A DNA stretch of 64,000 bases, taken from contig NW_027043829.1 in NCBI RefSeq assembly GCF_037102585.1, positions 3,906,001 through 3,970,000 of the forward strand, in the 5' to 3' direction. Source of the DNA: Saccharomycopsis crataegensis (taxonomy: Eukaryota > Ascomycota > Saccharomycetes > Ascoideales > Saccharomycopsidaceae). Below the pieces are notes generated by a model. It ran no database searches, was not told the origin of the DNA, and worked only from the letters and a program-made list of their open reading frames with translations. Both the position numbers and the translations under genes were made by a program. Positions 59,784 to 64,000 of the stretch are shown here, in pieces (the stretch's first letter is position 1; each line of letters begins with the position of its first letter).

Positions 59784-59791
59784 TCACGTGA
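59784..59791. promoter_or_regulatory. TCACGTGA palindrome between tRNA and TUP1
   Basis: Perfect 8-base E-box of the Cbf1/CDEI type, 52 bases from the tRNA 5' end. It could serve MET6, TUP1 or neither. Confidence 0.4.
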
Positions 59792-59814
59792 TTAGCCAGA
59801 CCCATGGTACTGGC

Positions 59815-59900
59815 TCTTATTTGGTTTATTTGGTTTACTTGGTTATTTTGACTTATTTGACTTATTTGAATTATTTGGTCTATTTGATTATTTGAATTAT
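59815..59900. repeat. TTATTTGR-type degenerate tandem repeat
   Basis: About ten units of TTATTTGN with small changes (TTATTTGG, TTATTTGA, TTACTTGG). Low-complexity expansion in the TUP1 upstream region. Confidence 0.7.
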
Positions 59901-59933
59901 TTTTATTTTTATTATCCCCCCAGAATTCTGAGG

Positions 59934-59974
59934 ATTATCTCAAATACTAAGTATTATCTCAAATACTAAGTATT
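59934..59974. repeat. Two-copy 19-bp direct tandem repeat
   Basis: ATTATCTCAAATACTAAGT occurs twice back to back (59934-59952 and 59953-59971) and begins a third copy. Confidence 0.85.
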
Positions 59975-60839
59975 TTCAATGTAGTGCCAAAACCCCTCAA
60001 CAAAGACCTCCATCTCAGTTCATGAAGCTCCTAGTGATGGGCAATTCACTGATGACTTCATCTCATATTTTCACATTGCACCTTTTTTCCTTAATAATCT
60101 TGATTTTTGAGTTTTTACCGGTGATGTGATTAATTCTTAAAGCAAGGAGTGTGAGGTTGTGAGAAAGTTATAGTATTTTACTTACCTATTAGAAAGATCG
60201 GCACAAAATTTCCGGCTTGCATGTTATTTAGAGCCTCAGTGACTCGTTAATATACAATTCCAAAAAGTTGGTACTTCTTATAGTAGTCTGGCTTTCTCGA
60301 GAATATTCTAGACTGTACTAGAAAGTAGTAATAATAAGAAAGCATTACTAATACCTTTAGTATGAATTATGATACATTCATTTTTTCAAAACATGTGCCA
60401 AACACTATTGATTAAACTTATCATAAACCCTTGTTTTCGTAGATAATTTTTAAGTGTCGGTGTCTGATATTTCAACGCATATTTGACAAAGTAATGTGGA
60501 AATTAAGATAATGAACTACTTTATTTTTCCATACGTGTATGGACTAATACCAAAACTACAATGTTTGGATCTTCTTGGAAAATATATCACATATGTTAGT
60601 AATTCCTTTGCTTTTGCAAGTTCCACTCTCCGCAAATGAATGATGTCTATTTTTTTTTATTTTTTTTGGTGAAGTGTCAATACAATAATGCCTATGCTGT
60701 CAAAATCTATATGTAAGCTGAACCTATATACACATCACAAAAAAAAAAGAATTAAGAGTACATTCCGTAATGTTTGCCTGTTGACGAGTCTTCCTGCTTC
60801 CTTCAGAGAAGGAATCTGCTATCCGAGGATTTTATAATA

Positions 60840-60859
60840 CTGTTATTATGTAATAACAG
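60840..60859. repeat. 9-bp inverted repeat upstream of TUP1
   Basis: CTGTTATTA, two-base centre TG, TAATAACAG: a perfect palindrome. A 7-bp inverted repeat (TTCCTTC/GAAGGAA) lies 25 bases upstream at 60798-60814. Confidence 0.8.
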
Positions 60860-61278
60860 TTATACTAATAGTTATACTGAGAATTATATTGTGAACACCC
60901 CTCAGCCAACCTTAACTATTTTCTGTGGTGACCTTTGCATGATTACTCAAAATAATTAGGGGCCGCTAAAAAACACCATATATACTTCAGAAGTGTCAAA
61001 AACCAATATATTTCACTCGGAGAACACATAATTGCTAATATTTATATATCAATCTTCATGGACTCGGGTGATAATCCTTCTGGAGTGATACACAGATTAG
61101 GAAACAGGGTCTAATCACATAACATCCGGGTTATCGGGTACATGATCCTCACCACAAAAAAAAAAAAAAAACCATTTGGTGTAATCAAATACGTAAAACT
61201 ACATCCTCCATTACGAAAAAAAAAGTATCCTCGAAGTAAATCTATGAAAAATATCGAGTCATATCGAGAAAAAACATC

Positions 61279-61569
61279 ATGTCATATAGGCCTCCCATGA
61301 ATAACAGGCTCGAGGAATTCTTTGATGGTATTCGTGCTGAGTTTGATAATATCAAAACCGAAGCACTGGCCTATCGTCTCCACAAAGACGAGTCAGACCA
61401 CAAATTTAACCAACAAACAAATGAGCTCCAAAAAATCAAACAGACAGTCTTTGACTTAGAATCAGCGCATCGTGCTATGAAAGATGCCTATGAACAAGAA
61501 CTTGTTCGACTTAAGCAAGAACTTGAACAGAAGGACCGCCAGTTGTCCCATTACCATCAACAGCAGCAA

Positions 61570-61601
<32 letters not shown>

Positions 61602-63270
61602 ACAGCAACATCACCACCAACAAAAAATTGAAGCTGTAGCCCCTTCTCACCCTGAAAGTATAAATAGTAATGCTCACGGTTCTCAATTACAATCACAACA
61701 ACCACGCTCATATGGTCAAAAGTCAGTGTATGGAAATCTGCCACAGTCTAATGGCCAAGCTATCCCATCAACTTATGATAGCCAACCGCCAAAACCTCAA
61801 CAATTAGCCCCTATTCAACCTCAAACGCAAACACAAAAACTTCCACCGCCACAAAAAACTAGTGATATTCTTCCTAGCGATGGGTCAAAGTCCCATGCTA
61901 TTGCAGGTGCTGCTCACTCTGGATACGCAGCTCCACAACAGCCTACACCACAACCAACCCGTACAGAATTTCCTTCTCCAGCTCAGCCAACTTCTGCAAC
62001 AGTTCGCAAGCCAGCATCGCTACCACCACCCCAACCACAAGTAGCTTCAATTCCTGCAACTCACCTGGCACCTTCTAAGGAAATTGTTAAAGCCGAGCCA
62101 AATTATGTGCCAAGCAGCCAACGCGCGGCTCATAAGAAGATTATTCCAGGTTTTCTCAAGGAGTTAGATGCCCAACTTGTTCCAGCACAGATGAAAAAGC
62201 AAATGAGTGATTATTACATTTTATACAACCCAAAATTACCCCGCAAAATTGACGTTGAGCTTGCCCATTCATTGGACCATAATTCGGTTGTCTGTTGTGT
62301 ACGGTTTAGTGCCGATGGAAAATATTTGGCCACCGGATGTAATAAAACCACACAAGTTTATAGTGTAGAAACCGGAGAACTCGTGGCTCGTTTATTAGAT
62401 GATAATGTTACACCTGGCGGATGTGTTCCTGGGGCTTCTGGTGCTAACGGGGTTCCTGAAGCAAACTCTAGTGGTGATTTATATATTAGGTCTGTTTGTT
62501 TCTCTCCCGATGGAAAATATTTGGCTACTGGGGCTGAGGACAAGTTGATTAGAATTTGGGACTTGACCACTAGACGAATTACTAAATATCTTAAAGGCCA
62601 CGAGCAGGATATTTATTCTTTGGATTTCTTCCCAGATGGCCGCAAATTAATTTCTGGATCTGGCGATCGTACTGTGAGAATCTGGGATTTGACTTCTGGT
62701 TTGACCCAATTGACTTTAACAATTGAGGATGGGGTCACTACTGTAGCAGTTTCTCCTGATGGAAAGCTTATTGCTGCTGGGTCCCTTGATCGCACTGTGA
62801 GGGTCTGGGATGCCATTACTGGGTTCCTTGTTGAACGACTTGATTCGGAAAATGAGAATGATAACGGGCATAAAGATTCAGTTTACTCTGTGATTTTCAC
62901 AAATGGTGGAAGAGAAATCGCATCTGGTTCTTTAGACACTACTGTGAAGTTATGGTCTCTTGATGGACTTGCAGGGCCAAATAGTTCCGCCAAAAATGTT
63001 GCCAATTGTGAAGTTACCTATGTTGGGCACAGAGACTTTGTTCTCAGTGTTTGCGCATCTCCGGGAGGTGAATATATTTTGTCTGGTTCTAAAGATCGTG
63101 GTGTGATTTTCTGGGACAAGGCTTCAGGGGATCCATTATTGATGTTACAAGGTCATCGTAACTCTGTGATCAGCGTCAGTGTTGCTAATCACCCAGTAAG
63201 CGGTAATGGTATGTTTGCAACTGGCTCGGGTGATTGTAAAGCCAGAATTTGGAGATGGACCGGTAATTGA
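61279..63270 (+). CDS. TUP1: General transcriptional corepressor Tup1
   Basis: WD40 corepressor that works with Cyc8/Ssn6. It has 663 residues. The N-terminal tetramerisation coiled coil (about 5-85) shows [15 protein letters not shown] and [19 protein letters not shown] 17-residue Gln run with His follows (61558-61608). A Pro/Gln/Ser/Thr-rich linker spans about 120-280. A conserved block before the propeller ([13 protein letters not shown], then [20 protein letters not shown]) leads into seven WD repeats (about 330-663). The end is [10 protein letters not shown]. Length fits other yeasts (S. cerevisiae 713). A CTG codon sits in the N-terminal coil (EALAYRL), where relatives have Asn, so reading it as Ser would also fit. 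Start is the first ATG. Confidence 0.97.
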
Positions 63271-63681
63271 TAAAAAGTTATAAATAGGAATTGATTTGCC
63301 CAAATTTGGCATTTGCCTCATCATTGACAAGGATATAATCATTGTAGTTAACATGAGTAAGATAGAGGAAAATAAAATGGTCACGAAGTGAGGCTCCTTG
63401 CCAATAATGGCTGCTATAGAGAGCATGCTTTACTGGTGCCTATTTACTATTCTTAAATCTTTGTCAATTGGTTAGAATATTTGATCTTTATAGTATTATT
63501 TCCATAATGTTTGGTTACTATTTTTTAAATAAAGCCAATTGGCTATTTACATCTTCACTATTTTTTATTTAAAAAGAACAATAAATTGGATAATCTACCA
63601 GTTATGCCTTTTCTAATGCATTGTACATGGAGTAAATGCCTTTCAATGTTTATATTGTGTATTTTATCTAGACAACTGGGA
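63271..63681. other. Space between convergent TUP1 and APA2
   Basis: 411 AT-rich bases between two convergent 3' ends. No gene seen. Confidence 0.5.
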
Positions 63682-63999
63682 TTAATAATCACCTTCATCT
63701 GTTTGTTTCTCATAATCTTTTTTAAACCCGCTTTCCAACAAAACTTTTTCTTCTAAATCAATTTTTCCCGAGACGATTTTCTCAAAAGCCTCTTTTGATT
63801 TGACCAAAATCATTCCCACATACCCCAACGAGTTTATTGATAATGTGCACCCGAGTTCTTCATTGGAGACGGTGTCACGACTTCTTGGTACTGCCATGAT
63901 CCAATTTTCTGTCATGAGTAAATTATAAGATAACATCGATCTTGTATGGTTCTCTTCATCATTAGCGAGATGGTGGTCTCTCATCACTGTCAAGCAGTT
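63682..63999 (-). CDS. APA2: Ap4A phosphorylase (Apa1/Apa2), C-terminal part
   Basis: The last 105 codons of a diadenosine tetraphosphate phosphorylase, with the frame open to the window edge. The start lies outside. Visible are SYNLLMTENWIMAVPRSRD and LSINSLGYVGMILVKSKEAFEK, both typical of the C-terminal ATP-adenylyltransferase domain. The catalytic HIT-like H-x-H-x-Q region must lie upstream. The enzyme degrades Ap4A to ADP and ATP. Whether the gene is closer to APA1 or APA2 cannot be told from this piece. Confidence 0.8.
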   Translation of the reverse strand, partial: NCLTVMRDHHLANDEENHTRSMLSYNLLMTENWIMAVPRSRDTVSNEELGCTLSINSLGYVGMILVKSKEAFEKIVSGKIDLEEKVLLESGFKKDYEKQTDEGDY

Positions 64000-64000
64000 T

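Larger units (their letters stand above)
59733..61278. other. Long TUP1 upstream region
   Basis: 1546 bases without a supported gene. It holds a TCACGTGA palindrome (59784-59791), a TTATTTGR-rich stretch (about 59815-59900), a 19-bp direct duplication, several inverted repeats and A runs. The large size fits a complex promoter for TUP1. The 61-codon frame at 60774 is not protein-like. Confidence 0.5.

Noticed and set aside
60774-60959. 61-codon frame upstream of TUP1
   Set aside because: Covers two inverted repeats, has no domain and sits in promoter sequence.
1-64000. CRISPR array, prophage or LTR retroelement
   Set aside because: No spaced direct repeats, no reverse transcriptase or integrase motifs and no paired long terminal repeats were seen. 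The window is eukaryotic nuclear DNA.

Overview
The window is a gene-dense piece of a budding-yeast (Saccharomycotina) nuclear chromosome. It is AT-rich and carries about 30 protein genes, nearly all with clear yeast orthologues. Introns are few and short, with GTATGT/GTACGT/GTAAGT donors and TACTAAC-type branch points. Three features point away from the Saccharomycetaceae. The RPS24 upstream region pairs Tbf1-like AGCCCTA motifs with a Cbf1 CACGTG box, as known for ribosomal-protein genes of Candida albicans. BUB1 keeps features that Saccharomyces splits between Bub1 and Mad3. A velvet-domain gene is present, a family I know from filamentous fungi and not from S. cerevisiae or C. albicans. 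CTG codons are rare, and I could not decide from sequence whether CTG is read as Leu or Ser.

Layout. 1-10.4 kb: NUP84 (5' end outside the window), an unrecognised one-pass membrane protein, AIM24 (spliced, minus strand), CTR86, RIM13 and RAM1. 10.7-17.9 kb: APL3, the MadBub-type BUB1 kinase and the spliced YCH1 phosphatase. 18.2-22.2 kb: a Crh-type cell-wall glycosidase, three tandem small Cys-rich proteins and a mitochondrial carrier. 22.5-31 kb: ADE5,7, an NRAMP transporter, a spliced mitochondrial HAD protein, CIA1 and CYC2. 31-39.3 kb: RGD2 (spliced), the velvet gene (spliced), RPS24 (spliced right after its ATG) and RRN7. 39.6-47 kb: a GNAT-like protein, TDA10, CIR1, and SNU66 between two GATA-finger genes. 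47.3-48.1 kb: a non-coding locus with intronic box C/D snoRNAs, one clearly U14. 48.3-53.8 kb: NUP192. 54.5-55.6 kb: a decayed hAT transposon. 56.7-64 kb: MET6, tRNA-Ala(AGC), TUP1 and the 3' end of an Ap4A phosphorylase gene.

The genes do not form one pathway; this is an ordinary mix of housekeeping loci. Five protein genes (AIM24, YCH1, the HAD protein, RGD2, velvet) are wrong or truncated if called as single open frames, because a short 5' intron hides their N-termini. RPS24 likewise needs its intron. The items I find most novel are the velvet gene, the tandem CCxC/CGH mini-protein cluster and the two-intron snoRNA host locus.
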